64,000 nt of DNA from assembly GCA_028023455.1 (NCBI GenBank), contig JAQFVV010000021.1, positions 3,932,853 through 3,996,852 of the forward strand, written 5' to 3'. The notes under the pieces are model-generated. The model was not told the origin of the DNA and ran no database searches. It worked only from the letters and a program-made list of their open reading frames with translations. Source of the DNA: Epiperipatus broadwayi. Lineage: Eukaryota > Onychophora > Udeonychophora > Euonychophora > Peripatidae. Positions 45,747 through 58,126 of this stretch are shown here, piece after piece. Within the stretch, counting starts at the first letter, position 1. Every line of letters starts with the position of its first letter. Position numbers and translations under genes: made by a program.

Positions 45747-47740
45747 TGTATGTTAAATTAATACTAACATTTACATCTACTGAAATTGTTGTGTAAAACA
45801 AGTTATATAATAAAGCACAAATAAATTTAAAACATCACTTAATGATGACAAAGAACTTAAAAAGTAAATCTGATTATGTAGGAATTCAATTGTCCATAGC
45901 TAACAATTGAATTCTAAAAGGATCTAATGTATTAACAAAACCTTCCACCTGGATAAAGATAAAACAGGTAGATTTCTCCAGAAAACAAATGTGAAAGAAG
46001 ACTATTTAAGCAGGTAAAAAGCAATGTCTTTTTTCTCCCTCTCTTATGTGTTCACACAACTGGTTTGCACACTGATATGAAGCAGTGGAAGAAATCAGTG
46101 GGGATTTGTTTCCAGACCCCAGATCTCAGCTCCTGAAGATACTCAAACTGACTAGGGATTAAATAGATCACCCCAATCTTATTATAAATTATATGCACTT
46201 CAAGGGCCCACAGAGGTAAAGACCTTTGTCAAAAAATTCGGTAAATAGTGACTTTAATTCAGTCTTAAGTGTATGATTAAGCAAATGACTAATACTTTCC
46301 AGAAGGTATCAAAAAAAAACGTACAGAGTGGAATTGAATTTATATGTATTCATATTGTAATCTATGTATAGCATATAACTATATGTTTAGCTATATTATT
46401 AGAATTATATTGTTCTATATTAAAACTAGTTATACAATTGGTTTGCAGTGGGGTTATTTGCTTTCCTGAGAAGGAAAATAATTTACAAATTGTATTGCTA
46501 GTCTTACTCAAGGGAACGTTAAGATTAAGACATAGCAACACCTGGTGCAGCTGATGAACTCTGGAGTTCAAGGTTCACGGATTGTGATGCCAGCTCTGTC
46601 ACTTCTGGTACTTAAATTGCTTATAAATTCCTGAACGGTAAATCATGCGATATTTATCTAGTATAATTTAGTGCAGTAGTAAAGTAGTGAAGTCCAGAAC
46701 TCAAGATCCTATGGTTCAGGGTTCCAGTTCTGTCACTTCCGGTGCTTGAACTTCCTATGAACTCATGAAAAATAAATCATTTGATTATTTGTTCCACATG
46801 CTTTAATTCAGTTGTGGAATGATGAACCCTGGAGCTCAAAGTCCATGGAATGTGACTCCAGTTCTGTTGCTTCCATGGAGTGATTGAACTTTTTATAAAC
46901 TCCTGAGGAATATACCATTCAATTATTTGTAAACATTTTGCAACATTGCTATGTCTTGATCTTAACCTTCCCTTGAGTAAGACCAGCAATATGATTTCTA
47001 AATTATCCCCCTTCTCAGTAAAATAAATAATGCTACTGTGCATCAATTGTATAAACTAATTTTAATACAGAGCAATATAATTCTAGTAATATAAATACAC
47101 ATATAGTTATATGCTATACATTGATTACAATATAGATACATATAATTCAATTCCTCTCTACACACTTCGTTTTACACTTTCCAGGAAGTATTAGCCCTTT
47201 GCTTAATTATACACTTAATAATGAATTAAAGTCACTGTTTCCCAAATTTTCTAGCAAATGGTTTTACCTCTGTGAGCCCTTGAGGTGCATATAAATTATA
47301 ATAAGATTGGGGCAATTTGTTTGATCCCTAGTCAGTTGAGTACCTTCAGGAGCCAAGATCCTGGGTCTGGAAACAAATCCCTGCTGGTTTTTTCCATTGT
47401 TTCACATTGGTGTGAAACCCAGTTGCATGAGGGAGGAAGAAAAAATATATTTCTTTCTCTTTTTTCTCTGCTTAAATAGTTTTCTTCTTTTGGTTTCCGG
47501 AGTAATCTATCTGTTTTATTTTATCCAGGTAAAGGGTCTTTAATATATTATATCTTTTTAGAATTCAATTGTTAATTAGATGTTGACAATTGAATTCCTA
47601 TGCAATCAAATTTTACTTCTTAGTTATTTCTTATTATTAATTGACGTTTTTAATTTATTTCTGCTTTATTATGTAACCGTCTTACACAATAATTTTAGTA
47701 GACATACATATTAGTATTAATTTAATGTACATTTTATTGT
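45747..47740. repeat. Large inverted repeat (~2 kb) with a triplicated core
   Basis: The arms are about 790 bp: left 45747-46540, right about 46938-47735. Mirror landmarks are gaattcaattgt (45892 against 47573-47600), ctgactagggattaaa / tttgatccctagtcag, gcacttcaagggcccac / gtgagcccttgaggtgc, cttactcaagggaacgtt / aaccttcccttgagtaag, and acatagcaa / ttgctatgt. Arm identity is roughly 80-85% by eye. The spacer holds three tandem ~115-130-bp copies (starting near 46556, 46688 and 46818; each with agctctgtcacttc-like text). No coding sequence is recognised. Confidence 0.85.
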
Positions 47741-47744
47741 TACT

Positions 47745-48214
47745 AGATAGATGTTCCAAACTTCATGGGAAATTGATATTCTATTAAACTAATAATAACA
47801 TAAATCTCTTCCCATAAAAAAATATGGGATCGATATCAGAGTTCAGTGGAAGTATGTTATCTAATAAATAACGTTTGTTTTGCTTTATTTTTTTCTTTTA
47901 AATTTAGAAAATAAAATGTCAGTTTTACCTATTATTTAAATCTTCTTCGTGGAATAAAGAAATCCGAATTCATTACTTTTATAATTTACAAGCCAGATCC
48001 ATAATGAATCATTTTTTGAAATCTGTAAATACACCTATCTTTTCTAATATAAATACTAATCTTTTTTTTTTTCAGGTAAAAGATGATCTCTTTTACCCGA
48101 TCTTCCATTTGTTATATAGTAACAAATCAAGCATCGATGCTTCAAAAAAGGCTGAAACTTATTATTCGCAGTGATCATTGTTTTTAAATAAATCAAGCCA
48201 GTTTATTCATATAG
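47745..48214. other. Intronic sequence without a recognised gene
   Basis: AT-rich with a T-run at 48063-48074. Nothing supportable. Confidence 0.45.
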
Positions 48215-48510
48215 TAATTTAGATAAAATATTAATGATTTTAATGAGCATGTAAATGTTTTTCAGCTGATCAAATATAGAATATTAGGAATATAAATATT
48301 TCACGAAACAAACAGTCCGAATATGTTATTGCAGGAATAGATTGACATATCAAAGATTCTTTAAGGAGATGACATAAATTATTGCAGAACATATATGGAC
48401 TTGTTTGTTTCATGAAATAGATCTATATTTCTAAAATTCATATTTGATCAGCTAAAAAACCATTTATGTGCTCAATAAAATCATTAGTATTTTATTATAT
48501 AAAGTATTAA
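48215..48510. repeat. Foldback repeat
   Basis: attaatgattttaatgagca, agctgatcaaatatag and cacgaaacaaacagtcc are mirrored by tgctcaataaaatcattagt, atatttgatcagct and ggacttgtttgtttcatga. The centre is near 48355. Arms are about 120-135 bp. Confidence 0.8.
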
Positions 48511-48745
48511 TCAAAATAATAACTCATTTAATGATGTTATACCTGTAGAATGCAACTTTGTTTATGATAACATGTTGGCCAGTATGAGTTGGTTCAGTGT
48601 GAGAGCTGCAGATTTAAGAGCTAAAAGTTTCTGACTTGTTTACCAATGGAGAAAAAAAAAGAATTGAATGGAATTCTTATACTCATTTTGGTGCTTGACT
48701 AATTGACTATTTGCTTGTTTATTTTATTTTTCATATATATATATT

Positions 48746-50130
48746 ATATCATCATTATCATTTTCAAATATTATCGATACATTACAGGATGAAGGTTGCT
48801 GCAAGTTTAATTCATCTTCTCCAGTCTCTAACATTTCTTTTTCACATTATTTCAGAATACTACCTTATTTCATCCATCCATCTCTCATGTGGTCTCTTTC
48901 TGGATATTTTACATCTCTTGAATCCAGTTTAAAATTTCAACTGTTCATCTATTATCATCTCCAACTTCATTTCAGTCTTTTAATTCTTTCAATGATGTCA
49001 ATAAGACCTGTTTGTTCTCTTACTCATGTATTTCATTTTCACTTTCTTCTAGTTACTCCTAACATGCAACTCTCCACACTTCAGAGAGTGACCTGAAATC
49101 TATGTTACTCTACTGTTAAGTTTTCACATGTTAGATCTGTAAGTAATATCGGGTAACACATTTACTAAAAACATTCCTTTTCAAACATATTATGTTCTTT
49201 TATTATTAAGTTATTTCTACCTAAAGCAATCCAACCAACTTTAATTTTATGATTAATTTTATCATATATATATTTCTTATAATGCTTCTTTCATATACAC
49301 TTCAATGCAAACAAATTTTCTTAAAAAACTTCTTTATTTTCCTTACAGTTTCGAATGTCCAGTAGTCTTCATCAGAGTTTAATTTTATCCATTATATTTC
49401 TATCTGTAGTAATAAAATTACCAAGATATTTACAGTTCTTAACTTCTAACTAATCATTATCAATCTTTATTTTCTTATTTTGAGAAAATCCATTGAACAT
49501 TACTTGAGTCTTTTTAACATTTACCTTTAATCCTACTTTCTTACCCTCATCCGATAACTCTTGTAACATTTTTTGAAGCCCTAAAGCTATATTTTCAAAA
49601 ACAACTACATCACCTGCAAAATCTAGATGACTTCAATAATCTCCATTGACTTTTATTCTCTTAGTTTTCCATTTTAATAATCCACAAAATACTTCTTACA
49701 AAACTGCTGTAAAAAGTTTTGGAGATATGAAGTCACCCTGTTGTGTACTCTTCTCAATGTTAACCTTTTTAGTAGTATTATATAATCTAATTATTCCTGT
49801 TGCATTTTCATAAATATTCTTCAGAAATGGCAATATCCTGGGTCTATACCTTGATGATCCAATGCTTTAATCACTGAAGAAATGCTTATAGAATCAAATA
49901 TAGTCTAAAGATCCAAAGCATAATGGCAACTCATATTCATTGGTACTTTCTATAACTTCTCTCAATATGTTTATATGATCCACCCTACTAAATCACTTTT
50001 AAATTCAGCTTATTCTTTTGGTTTGGTTAAAATTTAAAGTTCAATGTAGACTATTTGTAATTGTTTTGGTAAAAATTTTGTATAGAACTGATAAAAGACT
50101 GATAGGTCTATAATTATATATGACAATGGT
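48746..50130 (-). mobile_element. RTE-type LINE, longest copy (R2), with nested insertion
   Basis: On the minus strand from about 50125 it encodes RT finger sequence YRPISLLSVLYKIFTKTI, then HINILREVIESTNEYELPL (RTE family wording), the region around ADDVV is worn, and the 3' end is the same WAGHIA-type tail as R1. The 3' terminus is an ATC-rich run at 48748-48765. Many stops are present. A 115-bp insertion at 49264-49378 splits it. Part of the palm may be deleted between 49640 and 49850. Confidence 0.8.
49264..49378 (-). mobile_element. 115-bp insertion with hammerhead-like core inside RTE copy R2
   Basis: It is flanked by the 11-bp direct repeat TTAATTTTATC (49253-49263 and 49379-49389). 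The uninterrupted RTE sequence is visible in copy R3 near 54865-54885. In minus sense the insert begins ACTCTGATGAAGAC, carries CTGATGA (49375-49369), a hairpin-like GACT...ATTC spacer and GAAAC (49352-49348), and ends in an AT-repeat tail. Stem I is at most two pairs, so activity is doubtful. It closely resembles each arm of the palindrome at 14.44-14.69 kb. Confidence 0.75.
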
Positions 50131-51870
50131 ACAGAACATTAGGGATTAATATAGAGAGAATATGGGAAACTATCACCATAGAATGAATAATCAAATGAAA
50201 TATAAAAGGAATGAGCATGAGATCAACAAAGAATAAAACTAAATACAAGTTCACCCAACATTAAACAAAAGGAATCATCAATCAACAAAGAAAGTCAAGG
50301 AAATCAACATTCAAGCTTGTGACTTGATTTGAAAGAGGTACGTTATAAGCAGACTACCTTTCTAGATACTGCTATGCTTGGAGTAGATTGTATAAACAAT
50401 AATTTGGATGCACATACTTAAGTGCTAATCTATCAGAAATATAGCAAAAAATATATAATGTAGTGCATGGACTTTAAAGGTTATACCTTTGCACCATCAA
50501 GGATTATCTTCTGGATGACCAAAACACCAACATAAACCCCAATATCCATATAATTAACCATTATGCACTAATCTAGCCCAGGAAGCAAGCACTCTATGGA
50601 TTGTAATAGTAAGCAAGAGAAAATGACCAACATACTATTTCAAATGTATCTTAGTATGAAATAACTCCACTGGAATAACTTAAAACAATAATAAATAAAT
50701 TTATTAATTAGAAACAATACCAGTAAAGTACACTATAAATATAAATACATCATTCTAATTTTGATTAACAATAATAAAAAATATGCTATAACATAATTTA
50801 GCAATATTTTAATATGTTTACATGAACCCCATCTATATAAGCACACAGGTGTGCTTGTATGATAATATAAAATTAACATATTCTAATTGTCAATAAACTA
50901 ATAAAAAAATAAATTCATTTTAATAAGACATATCTGACTGATTTTAACTTATATGCATAACCATGTAAATGTGTGCACACACTACTATTTATATCCTAAT
51001 ATTGAAAAAAATGTTATGATTTTTAAATAAGTCAAAGTTATTAGTCCATTATTTTTAATTGTAAGTAAAAGTTTTTAAAAGAAAGCATTATATTTAACAA
51101 TCCAGTTTGAAAGTTCTTTTAAAACTCAGGTTTTTGTTTCATTTCCAATATTTAGAAAAAAAATTCTGAGGTTACTTTAATAATTTCAAAATAAAATCTT
51201 TTATGAATGTTATCTGGGGGAAATCATCTGGAGACAAACTGCTCATTTATGCATATTTTCTTTCTATATTTTTTTTAGAAGAATAATTTAATCAAAAGTT
51301 ATTTATCTTTAAAACTTATAAATTAAAGATTTAACTTTAACCGGAAAGTCTATTGTTTGAAATAATGTCACTTTCAAGATATATTCTACTCACTAGCTAA
51401 TATCTGTTTGTGAACTAGATCTCCTGTACACACTTATCTATATGACAGCAGTAATTTCATCTTCACATAGAATATGTATGAAATGTAACATGGTAATCTT
51501 TCAGTTTTCTGGCTAGTGTTGAGATCTTTCAGTAAGCTGACCTAATATAATCATGTCTATGATAGAATAGTATACAGACTTATTGATATTTTTGGGATTA
51601 AATAAATGTTGGCATCAATCAGCATTGTTTAGTCTCTTTGGAAGACTTTAGGCAGGCAAGCAGTGTAGTGCACAAATATGAGCTATGAACCACAGAAAGG
51701 CTGGTCCCTGCTTCCATGTGAATTCAAAATCTACCATTGTGACTTCAGCAGTAGCTGTCTTGCAGTCTATATCTGCCTTCTTTTTATAACTTAATAACCT
51801 TTTTTCTTGAAACACCCTTTTTATTATCTATGATGGAATTTGAAAACACAACTAAATTAATACACTGTAC
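50131..51870. other. Intronic sequence without a recognised gene
   Basis: 50330-50480 has scraps of open frame (TTFLDTAMLGVDC) that are too short to name. The rest is AT-rich. Nothing else is supported. Confidence 0.4.
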
Positions 51871-51879
51871 AGGCTTACA

Positions 51880-52015
51880 CACACCTGAACATATAATGTA
51901 ATATATAAGGGATTGAAAATCAGACTTTCACATGACTCTCAACTCTCCAAGCCATCTCACTTGGAGAGTTGAGGGTCATGTGAAAGTCTGAGTTCGAATC
52001 CCTTATATAATAACT
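51880..52015. repeat. Short palindrome related to family F ends
   Basis: ATATAAGGGATTGAAAATC, AGACTTTCACATGA and CTCAACTCTCCAAG are mirrored around ccatctcactt at about 51950. The pattern actttcacatgactctcaac...agtctgagttcgaatccc is similar to the ends of F1 (gaaagtctgtgctc) and F2 (gagggatttgaactcagatt). No ribozyme core remains. Confidence 0.75.
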
Positions 52016-52908
52016 AAGTTTGTTTATCTTTATCAAAAAAAACAATTTAATGACTTTTTAATTCTTATTAATCAAAAGTGAATTTTATCAAAAAAAAATT
52101 TCTTAATCAGATTTTAGAAATTTACAATGAAAGTATATTATAATAGCTTTTTATTTATCAAAAGTATTTTTAATTAGAAAAAAAAATTTCTTACTTAATC
52201 TAATTAAAAATAGGGAAATTTTATAATTACTGGTATTATCTACTATTACATGAAAACAAGCTTGTTTTAGATTTTTTTTTAATTATCAAAATCAGTATAT
52301 GTTTGATTTAAAATAAAATAATTTTAAATAAGTTATTTCAGTGCATATATTTTAAATAAATATCTACAAAAAAATTTTGTATTCATTTCTACTTTTTCTT
52401 TAACCTTTATATATATATATGCACACACATTACTATGTTGTTATATAACCATCTCAATATATATATATATAATCCTTTTTTATTTTGCTAAAATCAGATA
52501 TAATATTTATGGATACTTTAAAAATCTAATTTGTACATCATGTAAATAAAAATTTAAATTTTTTTTAATTTGCCTACAATCATCATTTCAGTTGTATTAG
52601 AAAAACTCACTCACATAAAAGAAGTATTATAGTATTAATCACCAAAAAAATGTTTGCGTAGAGTTTATCAACTTATTAAAATGCAGGAGGGGGGTTAATG
52701 TAGTCAGAAAGTATCAGAATCAAAAGTTGAAGATTCCTAGTTTGAAGTTTTAGTGTACTAATTTTTCTGTTGCCAAATGACATTTGACCTTCCAAGAAAC
52801 TAACCATTCAATTATTCATATTTAATATCTAAAACTAAAATTTTTAAATTATATTTTAAAATGCATTTATATTATTCGTCTAAATTTGTATATCCTTTTA
52901 TTTTTTAG
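52016..52908. other. 3' end of the 12.6-kb intron
   Basis: AT-rich with AT/AC microsatellite at 52409-52430 and 52457-52470. It ends in the acceptor of exon d. No gene. Confidence 0.5.
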
Positions 52909-53116
52909 GAACTCATTCTGGAGAGATACTGGTATTTAACATTCCCAATAAAGGGACCAATATTGTATTAATGGAAGTTCTTAACAGTCATTCCAATGCT
53001 ATCTATGATTTGAAATCTCAGGGTAATATTCTTATTTCCAGTGATTCACTTGGAACTATCTGCATTTGGCACTCTGGATCAAAATTTTTTCCGATATTAA
53101 CTATAAAAGGATATGG
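52909..53116 (+). CDS. WDR54: WDR54 exon d (internal, WD40 blade)
   Basis: This 208-nt exon enters in phase 1 and leaves in phase 2. It encodes 68 full codons from THSGEILVF to LTIKGY. It carries a recognisable WD40 unit: SHSNAIYDL (GH-like start), then ISSDSLGTICIWHSGS (SxD...G.I.IW core ending in W). Human WDR54 has LVFDIPAKGPNIVL and LCVWRSG at the matching places. The acceptor is ATTTTTTAG and the donor is TATGG|GTGAGT. It is the longest and best conserved exon in the window and anchors the family assignment. About 150 bp downstream a LINE-alpha 3' fragment begins in the same orientation. Confidence 0.93.
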
Positions 53117-53264
53117 GTGAGTCTATGCTAATTCTCATTATATTATCTTTATTTTCTTTACTTTTGCTACATTTTTAAAAACAAACCCTTCTTGTAGTAT
53201 TTTTTAAACAATATTAATGCCTATTTTCTTAGTAGTGTAGATAGTAAGCTCATTTTCAGTCTAG

Positions 53265-53735
53265 GTTTCTCTTTAAGTTGCTAAAACTATTCAAAAGCTA
53301 CAAAGATTTGGCTCGGAGATCTTTAGCAACAAGGGAATATACATGTAAATGGAAAAATATGGGTAATTTAGCCTGTAAATTATGTAAGGAAGGAATAGAA
53401 AATATTAGGCATCTGTTAATTGAATGTAAATGCTTGAAAACAGAAAGGGTACATATAATGAAGTTATGGAAGAATAAATATAAAAAAGTGATTATACAGA
53501 ACGTGGATTGTTGGTTTTTATGTTGGGTTTGGGAAAAGATAAGGGGGATTTAGATATAAAGGCCATAGAGTTGACAAAGATTATGTTTTGGAAATGGGAT
53601 GGAGCAGATTATGGGAAAGCTTAGGGTGGGGAATGTATGGGGAAGGTAAAGTGGCTAACAGGTTTTTTTGGGTATAGTTGCTGAGAGATTCCTGACTCCG
53701 TTTAAGAAGTCACGATACATCACATCACATTTCAA
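53265..53735 (+). mobile_element. LINE-alpha 3' end with CCHC finger (copy L3)
   Basis: 53278-53553 encodes LFKSYKDLARRSLATREY, then CKLCKEGIENIRHLLIEC, a CX2CX8HX4C zinc-knuckle typical of the C-terminus of several LINE clades, and WFLCWVWEKIRGI. The 3' UTR matches the reverse complement of L1 and L2. It ends in acatcacatcacat at 53718-53732, the same (ACATC)-type tail. Sense to WDR54. Confidence 0.85.
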
Positions 53736-54373
53736 TATTCTGATTCATACATAAAAAGAAAAAGCAGGAGAACCAGGTGATATGGCAGTGAAATAGTAAT
53801 AAGTTTGAAAAGAGTATGCAAAGATTCTTTAAAATAAAGTTTTTAATAAAATTATAGATGATTAATAAAATTATGAAAGAGTGTAGGAATTATATTATAA
53901 GATAAAGTAAAAAAAATTACATTATTCATTAGATACAGATTAGTAGCAATAACTTACTTGCATATATATTAATGGATAGTGTTAGGACTTGAGTGGAAAA
54001 GAATAAAATATTGGCAGAAAGTTTTGCATTGGATTTTCATTCAGGAAGCAAGATAGAATGATAATTTACTTATTGTATCTCACTTAATTGAAATGATTTA
54101 TAAGAAAAATAAATGATTGTTTATTGGATTTTTAGATATAGGAAAGGCTTATGTTAGGGTAAATATGAATCTATTATAGAAAAGTTTTTAAAAATTTGGG
54201 AATAAATGCCAATTGAGGAATATAGAGTCAGTGAAAGTTAAATATAAAATTGGGTTAAAACAAATGTTTATTAGCCCTTTTATTATTTTTGTTTTTAATA
54301 GTATTGGGTGCTGAGATATGAAGATTAGGGGTGAGAGTGAGGATTTCTACAGTTGAAACAGAAAATATATAAT

Positions 54374-55249
54374 CATCATCATTATCATTGTTAACCATTA
54401 TCAATCCACTACAGGATGAAGGTCTCTCCAAGTTCAATCCATCCTCTCTGATCTTTAGCTTCTCCACATCACTCCTGCACACTTTTTTATTTCATCCATC
54501 CATCTCACATGTGGTCTCTTTTTGGGTCTTTTACAATCTTTTGGAATCCAACTTAAGATTACATTTGTCTATCTATTAACTCCATTTCAGTCTTTAATTT
54601 TTTCAATGAGGTCAGTAACACTTGTTTGTTCTTTTACTCATATTTTGCGTTTTCGATCTTTTCTTGTTACTCCCAACATGCATCTCTCCATATTTTTTTG
54701 AGTGGTCTGAAGTCTGTATTGCTCTTCTATTAAGTGTCCAAGTCTCAGATCCATAAGTAAGAACTTGTAAAACACATTTATTAAAAACCTTCCTTTTTAA
54801 ACACATGGACATATTTCCTTTTAGTATTAAATTATTTCTACCAAAAGCATTCCAACCAAGTTTAATTTTATGATTAATTTCATCCATTATGTTTCCATCT
54901 GTATTAATAATCTGACCAAGGTATTTGTAGCTGTTAACTTCTTCTAACTCATCATAATCAATTTTTATTTTCATATTTTGAGAAAATCCATTAAACATTA
55001 TTTTGGTCTTTTTAACATTTATCTTTAGTTCTACTTTCCTGTTTTCATCTGATAACTCCTGCAACACTTCCTGCAGCTCTAAAGCATTATTTGCAAAAAC
55101 AACTACATCATCTGAAAAATCTAAATGACTTAAATAATCTCCATTTACTTTCACTCCTTTAGCTTGCCATTTTAATCCACAAAATACTTCTTGCAACACT
55201 GCTGTAAAAAGTTTTGGAGATATGGAGTCACCCTGTCTTACACCCTTAT
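54374..55249 (-). mobile_element. RTE-type LINE 3' part (copy R3), inserted in LINE-alpha
   Basis: It is flanked by the 10-bp direct repeat AATATATAAT (54364-54373 and 55250-55259). The minus-strand frame from 55271 reads GVRQGDSISPKLFTAVL, LSHLDFSDDVVVFANNAL (SDD in place of ADD), NVKKTKIMFNGFS, YKYLGQIINTDG, GWNAFGRNNLIL and CLKRKVFNKCVLQVLTYGSE. This is textbook RTE palm/thumb order. After a frameshift the tail continues to the ATC-rich 3' end at 54374-54385. 5'-truncated just before the QG box. Confidence 0.92.
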
Positions 55250-55268
55250 AATATATAATATGGTGACT

Positions 55269-55480
55269 CAAATTTGCATATGTTTGTTCATCAGTGTGAC
55301 AAAGTCGTTTTTTCTTCTTTATAATCTAAAGTTAAATGAACTTTTAGTAAATTCACCATAATCAGATAAACTTTACCAAAAGTGCATTCAGCTTTAGATT
55401 ATAAAGAAGAAAGAAACCACTTCATTATGCAAATGAGTATGCAAATTTAAATTACAAATACAAATGAAAGGAAAAATCAA
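55269..55480. mobile_element. Family-E foldback element with 14-bp target duplication
   Basis: Arms tttgcatatgtttgttca, cttctttataatctaaagtt and tcaccataatc are mirrored by aactttagattataaagaag and attatgcaaatgagtatgc. It is flanked by ATAATATGGTGACT at 55255-55268 and 55480-55493. A 14-bp duplication is too long for known cut-and-paste MITEs with fixed 2-10 bp sites and suggests retroposition. It sits next to the RTE insertion in the same LINE-alpha copy. Confidence 0.8.
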
Positions 55481-57010
55481 TAATATGGTGACTGTTTCTT
55501 TTGCAAATGATGTGGAACTTTTTGCAAAGGATTGTAGATCTGCTTTTAGAATAGTGTGAAAAAGTAGAAAGAAATATGAAAATTAAATTCATTGAGGAAA
55601 ATTTAGAAACTTTTTAATGAGAAGGGTAAAATTGACATATGGTAAATGGTATGTATTCATCTTGAAGAAATGAAACCTATAGGTATGTTATTAAATGATA
55701 CAATAATTATAGGGACAGTTGTGAATTAGGGATGAAGAGGAAAGCAAAAAAGTAGAATAAATTTGCTTAAAAATATGACATATTTTTCATAGGAAAAATA
55801 TGAAATATTAAAATAATTTGGAAAGAAGTGATGATATCTACTTTATCATTTGAAACTTTGTATTCATCTGGGAATTAAAAAAAATTATAGACTTCTAGAA
55901 TAAAAAAGAAGTATTTAGATATGTAGTAAGTGGTAAACTGTGACAGCAAAGCTATTCAAGGCAAAATGGGATGGATTTTTTCATTGAGAAATTTATTCAC
56001 TTTGCAATATTTTATTATATTTATTGTAAACATTCTAAATTAAATAAATTTAAAATATTTGAAAATTTACAATAATAGATTCATATATATAAATAAGCAT
56101 TTATTTTTATAGCGTCTGTATATAATTGTAATTACATTCATATCGGCCTTTCAAGCCAATTGTGCAAACGCTTTGCGAGTGTTAAATAATAAATGAATAC
56201 CCTCTGACCAATACAAGATATAGAATTTATGCAGGAATAAAAAGAATCCCTCTTATTCCTACGTCTCAAATATTTATATATGAGCAAATCTGAAGTACTG
56301 TCACTGAAGGTGTGACAATAGAACGGTCACTTTACATGTAATAATAGATTTGTAAAAATAGGGTCTAATTGGATTAGGTAACGAGGATAGCAATCATGTT
56401 AGGCAAGAAAGATTTTATATGCTGAGTTAATAGATAGATTTTTTTTTACGTAATTATATAAGTAATGGCTCATTGTGTAGAGAATGTATTACAGGTACGT
56501 AATTATGGCGAATGGGAAAAGGAAGATTAATTATTTGGCAAAAACAATTAGAGTTATGGAAAATTAATATAAACACAAGGAGAAGAGCTTTAGATACCAA
56601 GGAAAAAAAGACAATAATGGAGTAAGGATTCAGACTGTTGATATGATTTATACAGAGATGGAAGGGTAAGTTTTGAACATTTATTTTTTGAGTGGAGGAA
56701 GTTAAAAAAAAGATTAGAAGAAATTTAAAGGTAAGGGAAGATGTAGAGATTTTATGATTTTTGGGTTTAGTTTTTTTTTTTTTTTTAAATATAATGGAAA
56801 CTATGAAAATAGAATAATGGGGCAGTTTTTTCATCAAAGAGAAAAAAAAAGTCAGAGTTTGAATAATAATTTGATAACTAACAAGATGTAAATAAGTTTA
56901 TCATAATATATAAAAGTTTCAGAAGAGGACAATTTTATCATGGCTAATTGAGTTTCTAGGAGTGTGATCTCTGCATGGAAACGTTTTACTTCTTTTAAGG
57001 AAAAAGCATG

Positions 57011-58120
57011 TTACATCATATAAATATTATGCACTTTAGATGTGATATGTAACAAATTAAGAAAATTATAGATAAATGAAACAAAGAAGAAATAGAAGAA
57101 GAAAAATTATAAGTAAGCGAAGCAATGAAATACAAGAAGATTTAAATAAAAACTTTTATGTAAAAGCTTGAGAAAAAATGGGAAAAAGTAATTGTAAAAT
57201 CATATTGATCAAGAATTTATTAATTAGAAAGTGTGAGAATATTATTACTAAAAAAACATATATGGGTTATTATTTTGCCCAGGGCAAGAATTAAAATAAA
57301 CATTTTTTATGTTAGGTGTTAATAATCTGAGATTTTATTCCTAATCCTACAACAATAGTATGGTTTTAACTTTGCACCTAAACACCAAAGAAGCATCTCA
57401 TAAATTAAATATAACTTTTTGAAACAATCCTACCCATGTCGCTCAGGATTAAACTTGGATCTTTAGCCAAACTTATTTTCCTCCTCTATCTAAAGTTGAA
57501 TCTAAAATAATTCCTAGAAATAATATTTTCAGGAAATTGTCTGACACTACTTAGGGTTCTGGTACAAGCATTTTATGGATAGATTCCTTAGCACTACCAT
57601 GTTATACTGGTTAAAACTGTGCCCATGTTGAAAGAAAAAGTATCCACATTGAACTTGTAGATACTCAATTTGATATTACCATGAAAAATAGTGGCCTCTT
57701 ATTTTTTCACATATTCTTTCATCAGATATTAGAAGGAAAGTTGCCTCACAGAAAATGTCTAAAAAGCTGCTAAGCAGATCATATTTGATAATAACTCACA
57801 GTATAGTTTCATCTTCTAAGACTCATCTCAAATCAAGATCTCCTTTTTGGATATTCACTTAAGAATCTACAATTGAAAAATTATGACATGGAAAATGAAT
57901 TTCTTATGAGGTCCCCCCCCATTATTGTTTTATTAAATGATTCAGGATAACCTATGGTTTTTGTATTCATTTACTTTGTAAATAAAATCTAACAGCAAAT
58001 GTGATCAAATACTAACTATGGATCATGCATCTACTGATTGTCAAATCTATGGTTGCATGAAGGACAATCTTCCTTCTGATTGGAATTCTCTTTGAGATAT
58101 TTTATTAATAGTTAAATTGT
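57011..58120. other. Intronic sequence, possible unknown element relic
   Basis: 57260-57950 has a less AT-rich, coding-like texture (for example acccatgtcgctcaggatt, acttagggttctggtac), but no frame stays open and no motif is recognisable. A C-run lies at 57912-57919. Confidence 0.35.
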
Positions 58121-58126
58121 GTATCG

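Larger units (their letters stand above)
53760..57010 (+). mobile_element. LINE-alpha, long decayed copy split by two insertions (L4)
   Basis: Broken frames along the + strand follow LINE RT order. FHSGSKIE is at about 54040 and NDCLLDF at 54112. Then comes GKAYVRVNM (54145), GLKQMFISPFIIFV (54252-54300, like GLRQGCLMSPIIFV of L2) and, after the two insertions, SFANDVELFAKDCRSAF (55497-55545, like LLFADDIFLC.ESRED of L2) with MKIKFIEENLETF. FANDV carries D-to-N in the catalytic box. The end near 57000 resembles the family 3' UTR only faintly. Clearly inactive. Confidence 0.65.
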
